Below are positions 33,473 through 41,921 of a DNA stretch of 64,000 nt, piece by piece. Source of the stretch: an uncultured Colwellia sp. (GTDB lineage Bacteria > Pseudomonadota > Gammaproteobacteria > Enterobacterales > Alteromonadaceae); NCBI GenBank assembly GCA_913062815.1, contig CAJXWZ010000023.1, forward strand, positions 28,780 to 92,779. Reading direction: 5' to 3'. Both the position numbers and the translations under genes were made by a program. Numbering within the stretch: the first letter of the stretch is position 1; every line of letters begins with the position of its first letter. Under the pieces are notes generated by a model. It made no database searches. It had not been told where the DNA came from and saw only the letters and a program-made list of their open reading frames with translations.

Positions 33473-34120
33473 ATGGATTACTTTGAACATTTAGAAAAGC
33501 ATGGTTATTTGCAAATACCTCAATTCTTGCCTCAACATCAAGCATCAGCTTTTCGAAAATCAATTATTCGCACGAGAAATCCACAAGAATGGCGCCAAAG
33601 AATCAAACCTTATTCGCCACTTACAGGCTCAAACACCTTTGGTAACAAACGTATTAAGAGTCGTTATAGCAAGGCACTTCATGCAAAACGTGATAATCGC
33701 TTTTCATTCAGCTTTAAACGCTCCCGGTATATTGAGGCGCCACATTCAGTATTATCAGGAATTGCTTTAGAATTTAGAAAGACGCTGATTGATAAACTTA
33801 GTAGTAGTTTACCCATTAATGGTTTAACAAAAGGTGGTTTTATCGCCAGCTTTAATAAAGGCGATTTTCTCACTTATCACAATGATAATGTTAAAGGAAA
33901 ATACGCCTTTGTTTATAATTTAAGTCAAGGTTGGCAGCCTAAATTTGGCGGCCAGTTAGAGCTATTCCCCAAAAAATACCGCTTTTATAAAAAAGTACTA
34001 ACTCCTGAATTTAACAGCTTGTTGCTGCTTAAACTTGATTATCCGATGTATCATCAAGTGGCAATGGTTGCCTCCCCTACACATCAACAACGTATAACCA
34101 TTACAGGCTGGTTGCTATAG
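33473..34120 (+). CDS. 2-oxoglutarate/Fe(II) oxygenase
   Basis: 215 residues from the ATG at 33473; an upstream TTG (33455) is possible. The double-stranded beta-helix core shows the iron ligands H136-x-D138 in TYHND and H194 in MYHQV, with R207 (QQRITITGW) as the 2-oxoglutarate salt-bridge residue. GGQLELFP is the conserved middle strand. This is the prolyl-hydroxylase-like branch. The substrate is unknown, but an adjacent translation-factor modification gene makes a protein substrate conceivable. Confidence 0.85.
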   Translation: MDYFEHLEKHGYLQIPQFLPQHQASAFRKSIIRTRNPQEWRQRIKPYSPLTGSNTFGNKRIKSRYSKALHAKRDNRFSFSFKRSRYIEAPHSVLSGIALEFRKTLIDKLSSSLPINGLTKGGFIASFNKGDFLTYHNDNVKGKYAFVYNLSQGWQPKFGGQLELFPKKYRFYKKVLTPEFNSLLLLKLDYPMYHQVAMVASPTHQQRITITGWLL

Positions 34121-34163
34121 TCCAAAGGTTCCATTGCCATTTTAAGTAAACACACTGACAAGG

Positions 34164-34676
34164 TTACTTATCTTTTTCAATAACATGCGCTTTAAATGTA
34201 TCTACAAACCATTCATCAAGCATTTTCTTTTCATAGCCTAATGACTCATGACGGTATCTTAAATTACTAGTCGACATAAAATTCATGTCTTTTAATTTTA
34301 TTTCACCTGCAGTGACTTCGCTACCATCAGCGTTTTCAAGTTGATAAGAAAAGTTCATACGCGGTGAATAAATCTCTTTAACAATTCGCATACGATTTAT
34401 ACCTCCGGCATGGGTATCACCCGCTAGATCTACGTCAGTAACGTCTATCTTTAACACTTGCCCTTCTGGCAACTTACTCGCTAACTTAGCAAAATGTTTC
34501 TCAAAGTTTTTGAAAGTACGTTCACGAAAGTGTTTTCGGCTTTCTTCACCTGCGTGTATATCACGATATTCTTTATAATCAGTCCACGTAACTTCTGACG
34601 TTGCTGCATTCGCTTGGTTTTGCAACGTAATTAATGTCAACATACCAATCAACATAGTTGTTATATTCTTCATCAT
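34164..34676 (-). CDS. exported DUF3016 protein
   Basis: 170 residues with a signal peptide cut after NANA. VTWTDYKEYRDI and FKNFEKHFAKLASKLPEGQ match the DUF3016 family as I remember it, which is periplasmic and common in Alteromonadales. Two ATGs (34676, 34673) follow GAGGA. Function unknown. It probably shares a transcript with the lipoprotein gene upstream. Confidence 0.75.
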   Translation of the reverse strand: MMKNITTMLIGMLTLITLQNQANAATSEVTWTDYKEYRDIHAGEESRKHFRERTFKNFEKHFAKLASKLPEGQVLKIDVTDVDLAGDTHAGGINRMRIVKEIYSPRMNFSYQLENADGSEVTAGEIKLKDMNFMSTSNLRYRHESLGYEKKMLDEWFVDTFKAHVIEKDK

Positions 34677-34742
34677 ATTTTCCTCTTTTTAATGGCTTAA
34701 TTAAGTAGACCATAGTTATCATAAATACATTGTTAAGAAATG

Positions 34743-35309
34743 TTATTTTGTTTGATAAAATTGTTGCATTACACTCGCTACAATTGAGATTGTTCTTTGC
34801 TTGCGTTGCTCTACTGAAAGCTGCTCGTGAGCGAAACCTTGTACAGCGCCACGCCAAATAATGGCACCTGAAGCAGTGTCTTCTATATAAATTAAGAAAC
34901 TGCCTTTTTGTAAACTCTGTTTATCTTGCAAGCCAGGTAATACGCCGAACTTTTCATTTATATTTTCATCGGAAAAGTCACTTGATAGTGCGATACCAAA
35001 ACCAACATGAAAAGCCACTGGTTGATTTTTTTCAGCTGTTTGGTAACCGTTTTCTTGCAGGTTTTTATTAATAGTATCGTTATACAAAGCGTAAACAGTT
35101 TGAGTTTGCTTTGCGTTTAATGAACTCTGTTTAGCGTAATGCGGTAATAAAGAAAAAGTACTTCCTTTAGCGTAAGTCAAAGGAGCATCGCGAACACTAG
35201 AAATTGCTAATTGCTTATTTTCTCGTTTAACTTCAGATTGAACTTGTACACATGCAGGTAAAGTTATACTTATTAAAAGTGCAGCTAATATACTGAATTT
35301 ACTTTTCAT
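34743..35309 (-). CDS. DUF4136-type lipoprotein
   Basis: 188 residues with lipobox LPAC (C20). The body has the DUF4136 pattern: YNDTINKNLQENGYQTAE (an N-terminal helix where each protein describes its own strand) and FLIYIEDTASGAIIWRGAVQG near the C-terminus. AGGA lies seven bases upstream of the ATG. Probably anchored in the outer membrane. Function unknown. Confidence 0.75.
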   Translation of the reverse strand: MKSKFSILAALLISITLPACVQVQSEVKRENKQLAISSVRDAPLTYAKGSTFSLLPHYAKQSSLNAKQTQTVYALYNDTINKNLQENGYQTAEKNQPVAFHVGFGIALSSDFSDENINEKFGVLPGLQDKQSLQKGSFLIYIEDTASGAIIWRGAVQGFAHEQLSVEQRKQRTISIVASVMQQFYQTK

Positions 35310-35474
35310 TTCCTGATCCTAGAAATTTTACCTCTGTAACATCAATAGTGACCCAATATGCTCATTAAGTATACAAAGAATAGGAAAAATACTGTAAAGA
35401 TATGTCGTTATAAATCAGGTAAACTGTACCAGCTAAAAATGCCAAAATAGACTAAATAAGAGAATTAAGACCCG

Positions 35475-36449
35475 ATGAAAATTTTAATTACAATGTTGTT
35501 TTCTTTGCTGATATCAGCCTGTAGCCAACAAGAAGTGTATAGCTCTAAAGCCATTAGTAAAAATAGTCATAGTGACTCAATTCTTTCAGCGGCAGCGTTA
35601 TCAAGTGATGGCCAGCTTAATGTTGTGGTAAATGCGAATAGTGTTTGTTTATGGCAAAACCAGCTGCCAGCTAGTAAACCTAGCTGCTTGTCAGCTGCGC
35701 ACGCACAACATATTGAAATAGCTCATATCAGTAAAGATAAGCAGTTTCTGTTTCTTTCAAATAGAGTATCTGTAAAAAAATACGCTATTAACAACCTACA
35801 AATAATAGGTGAATGGCAGGTTGCAGAGAACATCATCAATGACATTGCTACTTCACAGAGTGGTCAAATGCTTTTACTTGGTTTTAGAAGTGGTAAAGCC
35901 AGTATTATTGACACGATAACGAACAAAGTAACCACTTATCAGAAGCATCGTTTAGATATTAATGCCGTGAGCTTATCTGACAATGGTCAACTTGCTTTGA
36001 CCGGCTCAAGCGATAAAAAAGCGATGCTATGGGACACGACAACGGGTGAGAATCAATTTGAATTCAAGCATGCGACCAGAGTGAACCATGTTGATGTAAG
36101 CGCTGATGGCTTGGTTGGCTTTAGTATTGATGCGGTTAAAGACAGAAAATTTTGGGACTTACAAACAGGGAGTTTAATTGCTGAGCTTGATACCTATTTA
36201 AAATTTATTGAAGTAAATGATTCTGCTTTTTCAGCGGATAAAAGTCTACTTTTAACCGGTTCTCCGCGACAAGTATTGCAATTATGGCGCGTTACTGATG
36301 GCGCACTACTCGCACAATGGGAGTCTTCAATGCAACTTGGTAGAGCATCAGTACTTAGCGTTGCTATAAACGATAAAAAAAGTGCTCAAGCCATTATGGC
36401 CAGTAACAGTGATGGTGTTGTTGAAGAGTGGCACTTTCCTAATAAGTAA
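35475..36449 (+). CDS. WD40-repeat lipoprotein
   Basis: 324 residues with lipobox ISAC (C16). Repeating WD40-like blades are visible, for example AVSLSDNGQLALTGSSDKKA followed by MLWDTTTG, and AFSADKSLLLTGSPRQ followed by LQLWRVTDG. About six or seven blades fit the length, so it is a beta-propeller scaffold on the periplasmic side of a membrane. The partner is unknown. Confidence 0.85.
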   Translation: MKILITMLFSLLISACSQQEVYSSKAISKNSHSDSILSAAALSSDGQLNVVVNANSVCLWQNQLPASKPSCLSAAHAQHIEIAHISKDKQFLFLSNRVSVKKYAINNLQIIGEWQVAENIINDIATSQSGQMLLLGFRSGKASIIDTITNKVTTYQKHRLDINAVSLSDNGQLALTGSSDKKAMLWDTTTGENQFEFKHATRVNHVDVSADGLVGFSIDAVKDRKFWDLQTGSLIAELDTYLKFIEVNDSAFSADKSLLLTGSPRQVLQLWRVTDGALLAQWESSMQLGRASVLSVAINDKKSAQAIMASNSDGVVEEWHFPNK

Positions 36450-36489
36450 TTTTCTCTGTAATGAAAAATAACTTAGAAAATACAAATAA

Positions 36490-36519
36490 AAAAGCCCGAA
36501 TATTACTATTCGGGCTTTT
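36490..36519 (+). terminator. terminator after the WD40 gene
   Basis: A 13-bp stem (36490-36502 with 36507-36519, core AGCCCGAATA) closes loop TTAC, with A-run and T-run on the two sides, so it is bidirectional in form. A related hairpin lies at 63963-63990. Confidence 0.85.
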
Positions 36520-36948
36520 CAATTATGAGACAAGTTTTACATCATGCTGCCCACTCTATAACAACCCGTTGTTTTTCATGTGGTTATATAGAAGCATAAA
36601 TTTGATACCCTTGATTATACCCCAGAAACAATTAACTCAGCGTTACATTCTATTTGTTACATCTTCTTTATTCGGGTCGATTATTTCTAATGCCCATTTA
36701 GCTTATCTAAAATAATAGGAGTAACCAACAACATAATGGCGGTTAAATAAGCTTTAATCGGCGGCAGGCATACCTTAACGGGTTTCACGTTTTAAGCTAG
36801 GTAAATCAATCATTATCACATTCCTAGTGGTTTATTGGAGCATTCCGTACTACTTAATCACCAAAGCGATTCGTCAACTACCTTACTAAGAATTCAATGC
36901 CACTACCCGTATGCTTTTTACTCATTTAATAGGATGATAAGAATTAAA
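36520..36948. other. non-coding gap between the WD40 gene and hipA
   Basis: About 430 bases between the terminator and the inverted repeat downstream of hipA. No gene, operator or mobile signal was seen. Confidence 0.4.
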
Positions 36949-37010
36949 TTTTCCATAAATATATGGAATTATTTGAATGTCATTCCACATATTTATGGAA
37001 AACATTCAAA
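36949..37010. repeat. interleaved inverted repeats downstream of hipA
   Basis: Arms 36949-36969 and 36982-37002 pair over 21 bases with one mismatch (core TTTTCCATAAATAT). A second 8-bp pair, TTTGAATG at 36972-36979 with CATTCAAA at 37003-37010, interlocks with the first, so the two stems form a pseudoknot arrangement or alternate. It ends right at the hipA stop and may be the hipBA terminator. Confidence 0.55.
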
Positions 37011-38348
37011 CTACAACATTTGAGCCGGCATTTTCGCTAATTTATCGGCTTGCTCTTGCATACCTTGTAAAATAGAGTCCGCTAGTGACATATTAAACCC
37101 TTCTGGTAACATCCCATAAATATGCTCAATCACTGCTGGTGTACTTTCTATAAGGTTATTGATTAACTGAAGTGCTTCCTCTTTGGTGATTCCAACACTC
37201 ACAGCATGTGTAATGAAATGGCGTTTTTGAACTCTCTCTAGTTCATAATAATTTGTACTACCACGTACTGCCATCGCTAATTTTGCTTTTCTTTTGGCGA
37301 TCTGATCTTGTTTTGGGCCTAAAATTGGAAAAATTGATAAGATATCGTAAAGTGGGGTCATTTCATAGGAGTCACGCGAGGTATGTTTGATGCTAAAGTT
37401 TTTAGCATGCCCATCCGTGGCAAAAAGTAACCAATAAATAACTTGAACGGCAAAAAATGTGTGTTTGTCTTTTACCGACTTACTTGAGCCATCTAATATT
37501 TGCATGCATTCAGTAATGCCTAAGCCGCCATCTTTTTGATATTTTTGCAAAGGCGAAATTGCATTTGTTTGGCAAAAGTCTTCTTGCGGTAATCGGATGA
37601 TCCAACTGTCATCTTCAGAATATTCGCGATCAAATCGCTCAACAATAAGTACCTTTTGATCTTCAAATTGCCCGATATCGCAATAAGCTACAGGAATACC
37701 AAACCCATCTAATATTTTTGAACATAACCACTCATTTTCGACAGAGTTTATATCTGCACTAATATTGCCGGCCAAACCTAAAGGTAATTTGAAAATATGA
37801 GTTGTTGGTGTAGCTCCCAATGGCACACACCACTGCTCATTATGCCAAAGAAAGGCCGTTTTCTCTTGGGCGCCTGCCAGGGATATTCTAAAGTCATCAT
37901 TATCTTTATTGAACAACCCGTCAGATAATACGGCATTACGTAAAATATCTGCTATTTCAGCCTCTCCAACCGGTTTAGCTGATATTTGATAAATATCATC
38001 AGGCTCTTCACTAGGTTTGAGTAATTGAATGGCACCAACACAATCTCTTCCTAATTCAACAAGTAAATCAAAGGGAGAGGCGCTGTTCGTACCAAACTTA
38101 ACTGCCAATCTATTTCTAATACCTTCACTGTCTGGTAATAAATTATCAAAATAAAACTTAACATTATCACCACGAAGTTTTTGGTTACCCGGTGTAAATG
38201 GAAGCGATAAGGATAATGGGCGACCTTGTTTACTATCAACCCAGCTTTGTGCATAAATTAACTCTTCTACACCGCTTCTCTTTCCCCATTGGCCAACAAG
38301 AACCCCATTCATCCATATATTTAAATGCGTTATTTTACGTTTAGCCAT
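37011..38348 (-). CDS. hipA: HipA toxin, Ser/Thr kinase
   Basis: 445-residue type II toxin. In E. coli, HipA phosphorylates glutamyl-tRNA synthetase and induces persistence. The close similarity to the E. coli protein is plain: RISLAGAQEKTAFL carries S156 at the place of the autophosphorylated S150, TPTTHIFKLP, VERFDREY, RLPQEDFCQTNAISP, and the catalytic TDGHAKNFS (D312) and YDILS (D335). The ATG at 38348 overlaps the hipB stop as TAATG, so translation is coupled. Full length, with no lesions seen. Confidence 0.95.
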   Translation of the reverse strand: MAKRKITHLNIWMNGVLVGQWGKRSGVEELIYAQSWVDSKQGRPLSLSLPFTPGNQKLRGDNVKFYFDNLLPDSEGIRNRLAVKFGTNSASPFDLLVELGRDCVGAIQLLKPSEEPDDIYQISAKPVGEAEIADILRNAVLSDGLFNKDNDDFRISLAGAQEKTAFLWHNEQWCVPLGATPTTHIFKLPLGLAGNISADINSVENEWLCSKILDGFGIPVAYCDIGQFEDQKVLIVERFDREYSEDDSWIIRLPQEDFCQTNAISPLQKYQKDGGLGITECMQILDGSSKSVKDKHTFFAVQVIYWLLFATDGHAKNFSIKHTSRDSYEMTPLYDILSIFPILGPKQDQIAKRKAKLAMAVRGSTNYYELERVQKRHFITHAVSVGITKEEALQLINNLIESTPAVIEHIYGMLPEGFNMSLADSILQGMQEQADKLAKMPAQML

Positions 38349-38722
38349 TACCAACTATCCTTGTTGAGCTTTTTTACAACTTTGCCAGAAGGTACATTTT
38401 TAGTTCTTACTTGCTGATACTTAGAGCCACTTAATTCTTTTTCTATCACGCGTCTATATGCATGTACGTGTACCGTGCCGTCTTCTTTATTTGAGCAAGA
38501 AGACGATTCAGTATCAGATAAGGATAGCTTTACACCAAGAATATTTAAAACCTTTATCAACCGCTCTAACGTCACAGATTGAGGCTTTGATTCAAGAGCT
38601 TGATAAGCTTGCTGCGTTACATTCAGCTTTTCCGCCATATCTTTTTGTGACATGCCATTTGATTTTCGGTACCCCACTAGAATAGGCTTTAGCTGTGCTG
38701 GCGTGTTAACAATATAGTTCAT
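38348..38722 (-). CDS. hipB: HipB antitoxin, DNA-binding
   Basis: 124 residues from the ATG at 38722, which has GAGAG seven bases upstream; a longer start at 38737 would include the ribosome site. The helix-turn-helix is MSQKDMAEKLNVTQQAYQAL. It neutralises HipA and represses the operon. The C-terminal tail beyond LGVKLSLSD is longer than in E. coli HipB (88 residues) and basic. Confidence 0.92.
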   Translation of the reverse strand: MNYIVNTPAQLKPILVGYRKSNGMSQKDMAEKLNVTQQAYQALESKPQSVTLERLIKVLNILGVKLSLSDTESSSCSNKEDGTVHVHAYRRVIEKELSGSKYQQVRTKNVPSGKVVKKLNKDSW

Positions 38723-38748
38723 ATCGGACTCTCTCATTCACAATGAAA

Positions 38749-38791
38749 ACAACTTATACATTGTAAATATAGGTTACAATGTATAGGTTGT
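38749..38791. promoter_or_regulatory. HipB operator pair 1
   Basis: An 18-bp inverted repeat: ACAACTTATACATTGTAA (38749-38766) with TTACAATGTATAGGTTGT (38774-38791), one mismatch, 7-bp spacer. It starts 26 bases upstream of hipB. Confidence 0.8.
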
Positions 38792-38802
38792 AAAGAGAAA
38801 TA

Positions 38803-38844
38803 ACAACCTATACACTGTTTTTACCAATAACAACATATAGGTTG
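38803..38844. promoter_or_regulatory. HipB operator pair 2
   Basis: ACAACCTATACACTGT (38803-38818) and the inverse TATAGGTTGT ending at 38844 repeat the half-site motif ACAACCTATA of pair 1. The centre is about 53 bp from that of pair 1. Four half sites in all resemble the multi-operator arrangement of E. coli hipBA. Confidence 0.7.
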
Positions 38845-38893
38845 TATGTACATTCACTTGATGACTGCAAGGTCCAAATCACTGGAATATACA

Positions 38894-39100
38894 ATTGTAG
38901 ATACCACCCCAAAGGGCCACCCCGCCAAACCGTTTGTGCCAGCCTGTCAGTGAGAAAGCGCCAGCATTCCACCGAAAATTTGCCATGCGTTGCGTATATG
39001 ATCCTCTAAAACACAATATTAAGACCTCCACAAAAGGCATAAAAAAACACCTCAATGATGAGGTGTTTTGATTGGATAAATTTAAAGGTGTCCCTTTTTA
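38894..39100. repeat. ~205-bp direct repeat, copy 1 (left of the exonuclease)
   Basis: About 80% identical to 40008-40212. It begins ATTGTAGATACCACCCC and ends GGTGTCCCTTTTTA. It contains a hairpin, AACACCTCA/TGAGGTGTT (39047-39067), that may terminate the exonuclease gene on the minus strand. Confidence 0.8.
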
Positions 39101-39712
39101 TATTTTATAATTAGCAAAAAGTTCAGACACATTCGCTTTGCTCGTTTTAACTAACTTTTGCATTAAAGAAAATGGAACAGCTTCAATATCTGCTTGCTGC
39201 TGAATATCATTAATCATAGCTAACCACAATTTTGCAGTCATTTCTGAATCGTATAATGCTCTGTGAAAGTTGCCATTTGATGTAATGCCTTTGTAGTCTA
39301 TCAGTGTACCTAGCTTATGGTTGGGTGCTGATTGATATAACCTACGAGAGACAAGTAATGAGCAAGAAAACTGTCCATCATAGTCGCAAGATATTCGTTT
39401 CAATTCGCTATCTAAAAAGCGTTTATCAAAGGAAGCGTTGTGAGCAACAAGGTTTTGCCCTTGAATGAAATCAGCAAAACGTTCCATCACTTCATAACAA
39501 GGAGCAGCTTCACTTAACATTTGGTTAGTGATGCCAGTATAATTTTCAATAAATGAATTCACAGGTCTTCCAGGGTTCATTAGCTCCTGAAAAGAATCGG
39601 TTACCTCACCATTTTCAAGCTTCACAGCACCTATTTCTATGGCTCTATCGCCATTAGTTGGGGATAAACCTGTAGTTTCAAAATCGAGAATAATTAACGT
39701 ATTGGCATTCAT
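39098..39712 (-). CDS. DEDDh 3'-5' exonuclease (DnaQ/epsilon-like)
   Basis: 204 residues. ExoI is LDFETTG with D10 and E12, ExoII is NLVAHNASFDKRFLD, and ExoIIIepsilon is NFHRALYDSEMTAKLW with the catalytic His and Asp. Stand-alone DnaQ-like exonucleases of this size act in DNA repair or RNA turnover. It is not the polymerase III epsilon, which is longer with a clamp- and alpha-binding tail. It lies between two ~205-bp direct repeats and may have been moved with them. Confidence 0.9.
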   Translation of the reverse strand: MNANTLIILDFETTGLSPTNGDRAIEIGAVKLENGEVTDSFQELMNPGRPVNSFIENYTGITNQMLSEAAPCYEVMERFADFIQGQNLVAHNASFDKRFLDSELKRISCDYDGQFSCSLLVSRRLYQSAPNHKLGTLIDYKGITSNGNFHRALYDSEMTAKLWLAMINDIQQQADIEAVPFSLMQKLVKTSKANVSELFANYKI

Positions 39713-40007
39713 GTAGCGTAGTTATGTGGCAAAAGAAACTTTCTCTGCATTTTACGTGGAAGTCGATATAAGTAAACCGAAAGTATTATTAAGGCTAACT
39801 TTTTACTTATGTGTAAAAAAAGACCTGAATAAATTCGGGGTCTAAAAAATATTTTTTTAAGTGTTCTTCCTTTTTCTTAACAAGAATGACATATAAATAA
39901 TGTTCACTACCTGCCAACAACAAAAGAATAATACAAAGCCGATAAGAAAATGACTTACCTGAAAATCCTAGGGTAGCAAATTATAATTTAAACTAATTTT
40001 GCTAGTC
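39713..40007. other. gap between the exonuclease start and repeat copy 2
   Basis: Holds the exonuclease promoter region. There is no gene or clear operator. Confidence 0.4.
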
Positions 40008-40212
40008 ATTGTAGATGCCACCCCAAAGGGCTACCCTGCCAAAACGTTTGTGCCGCCTTGCCATTGAGAAAGTGCCAGCAGGCCGCTGAAAACTTGCCGC
40101 ACGTTACGCAAACGCCCCCTAAAACACAACATTAAAACCTACACAAAAGGCATTAAAAACACCTCTTCAATGAGGTGTTTTGATTAAATAAATTTAGGGG
40201 TGTCCCTTTTTA
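40008..40212. repeat. ~205-bp direct repeat, copy 2 (next to the Y1 transposase)
   Basis: Matches copy 1 with scattered substitutions. It includes the same hairpin (AACACCTC..GAGGTGTT) and ends in the 24-bp motif that recurs exactly at 41331-41354. Confidence 0.8.
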
Positions 40213-41354
40213 TAGTTTTATAATTTTATAATTTTATTCTATTGCTCTTCAAGCTAAGACAAATTGGATTTTTGATACAGCTTCAAACTTCGATGAGTAG
40301 CGCACCACTTTCGATTAGTGGCAACGGCCCAGTGAATCAAATGTTTTGGACTGCCAGCAGCACTGATAAAGTGACGATTAAAGTCGGTAATAATCGCCAA
40401 CCAATCTTGCTCATTCACATTAAAATGTTCAAACAATGGTTTAATATGACTTGGAATTGCACCTCGTTTATCTTCTCGAATACAACGCCCAGTCCATTCA
40501 ACCAATTTAACATAGTCGACTAACGAAAACGGCAAGCCTATTTGTTGTTTACTATGCGGTTGATAATGCGTAAAAGGTGCTAAATTGTCAGGTTGCGCTG
40601 CTCTACCCTCTCCTTGACTTGCAGCTATAGCAACCGCCTTTAACCGCTGCTGAATAGAAGTAAAATCTGACTGCTCTGGTGTGTCAGCAATTGCAGCACG
40701 TATTGGGTTTAAATCAACATACGCCATACAGGCTAAAAGCGCCGTTTCATCTAGCAATGCTTGAGATTTAAATCGCCCTTCCCAAAATCGCCCTTTGCAG
40801 TTATCTTCTTTATTGGCTTGCACCGCTATGCTTTCATTTAAACAACGCATATACCAGCCTAAATCATACAAACGCTCGCGCCATACTTGAATTAGGACTA
40901 GTGCTTTATCTTTTTCTGCTTGGGTGATATCTGGTTTGGTTAACCATCTATCAACAAGGATATGACCGTTAAACAGTTGTTTCCAACGCATGACGACTTC
41001 AGTATCTGAGAAGCTATCTGCTTTGCTTTTATCTACCTCAAGTACTAAATGGTAATGATTACTCATAATGGCATAGGCACAAATATCAATTGCAAATATT
41101 GAAGACAACTGATGAATTTTATCAACTAGCCATTGTTTTCGATGGTCAAAGTTTTGCCCTGTCACTTGGTCTTCACCACATAAAAAAGCCCTACGTACAC
41201 AGCGACAAATGCAGTGATAGTAAGGCGTTTCAGCTAAGCATACTTGCTCTTTTCTAGCGCGGGTCATGGCTTAATCCTTGTTCAGTAATCAAACAATAAG
41301 TTAAGCCTAGACAGTAACAATCAATTAATCAAATTTAGGGGTGTCCCTTTTTAT
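40190..41354. mobile_element. REP-associated transposase unit bounded by exact 24-bp direct repeats
   Basis: Positions 40190-40213 and 41331-41354 are identical over 24 bases. The repeat contains AGGGGTGTCCCT, a small hairpin AGGG-GTGT-CCCT of REP type. The only gene between them is the Y1 transposase. A third, slightly altered copy ends repeat copy 1 at 39078-39101. Confidence 0.7.
40254..41267 (-). CDS. REP-associated tyrosine (Y1/HUH) transposase
   Basis: 337 residues. The HUH motif is HYHLVLEV, and the catalytic tyrosine is in LLACMAYVDLNPIRA. YYHCICRCVRRAFLCGED at the start and KGRFWEGRFKSQALLD are typical of the RAYT/IS200-related family. These proteins cut REP-like hairpins in single-stranded DNA. 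The gene is intact and stands alone without tnpB. Confidence 0.9.
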   Translation of the reverse strand: MTRARKEQVCLAETPYYHCICRCVRRAFLCGEDQVTGQNFDHRKQWLVDKIHQLSSIFAIDICAYAIMSNHYHLVLEVDKSKADSFSDTEVVMRWKQLFNGHILVDRWLTKPDITQAEKDKALVLIQVWRERLYDLGWYMRCLNESIAVQANKEDNCKGRFWEGRFKSQALLDETALLACMAYVDLNPIRAAIADTPEQSDFTSIQQRLKAVAIAASQGEGRAAQPDNLAPFTHYQPHSKQQIGLPFSLVDYVKLVEWTGRCIREDKRGAIPSHIKPLFEHFNVNEQDWLAIITDFNRHFISAAGSPKHLIHWAVATNRKWCATHRSLKLYQKSNLS

Positions 41355-41686
41355 TTGGTTTTGAAGAGCAGGCGTCGGGGCTAATCACCATAGAAGTTGA
41401 ACATTTTACCCTTGATGAAGTTACTATAATTTATAAAGATGATGGTATAGGCATGAGCGCTGAAGTATTGAATAAAGTATTTGAGCCCTTTTTTACCACC
41501 AAGCGTAACAAAGGTGGGACAGGTTTAGGCTTGAATATTGTTTATAACATTGTTGAACAAAAGTTAGAGGGTCATATCGTCATGACCAGTATTCCAGGGA
41601 AAGGCATTTGCTGCACCATCACCTTGCCCGTAATGTTGGCAGATAATGCTGTATCCAATAGCAACGCCCCTTTGCACTTATCTTAA
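41354..41686 (+). pseudogene. histidine kinase remnant (C-terminal ATPase domain)
   Basis: The frame open from 41354 encodes FGFEEQASGLITIEVEHFT, then DDGIGM (G1 box), FEPFFTTKR (F box) and GGTGLGLNIVYN (G2 box) of a HATPase_c domain, ending normally at 41686. The N box, dimerisation domain and sensor are missing. The coding sequence begins exactly at the right end of the transposase unit, so that unit, or a deletion beside it, removed the 5' part. An ATG at 41453 opens only the last 77 codons and is probably not functional. Confidence 0.8.
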
Positions 41687-41921
41687 CTCGAAACTAGCAT
41701 GAGTCAGACCAAATCAACTTTTTGAATCATGAGAAGTTAATTAATGGCTTACCCATTCAATCCAAGTCTCATTGATTTGGATTAGGAAACTTGATTTTCC
41801 TTGAAGACAGTCTTTTGATATCACTATCAATACGAGTCAGATTTAGTTGCCGATTAACAATTTCCGCAGTGGCCTGATTGCAGTCATTACTGTTAGAATT
41901 ACATAGGGGATCACAGTTAAG

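Noticed and set aside
36461..36715. Open frame of 84 codons after the WD40 gene
   Set aside because: It runs straight through the strong terminator at 36490-36519, has no ribosome site and shows no protein-like features.
41687..41921. Riboswitch or Fur box near the second TonB receptor
   Set aside because: No cobalamin-box, Fur-like inverted repeat or terminator switch could be recognised on either side of the gene.
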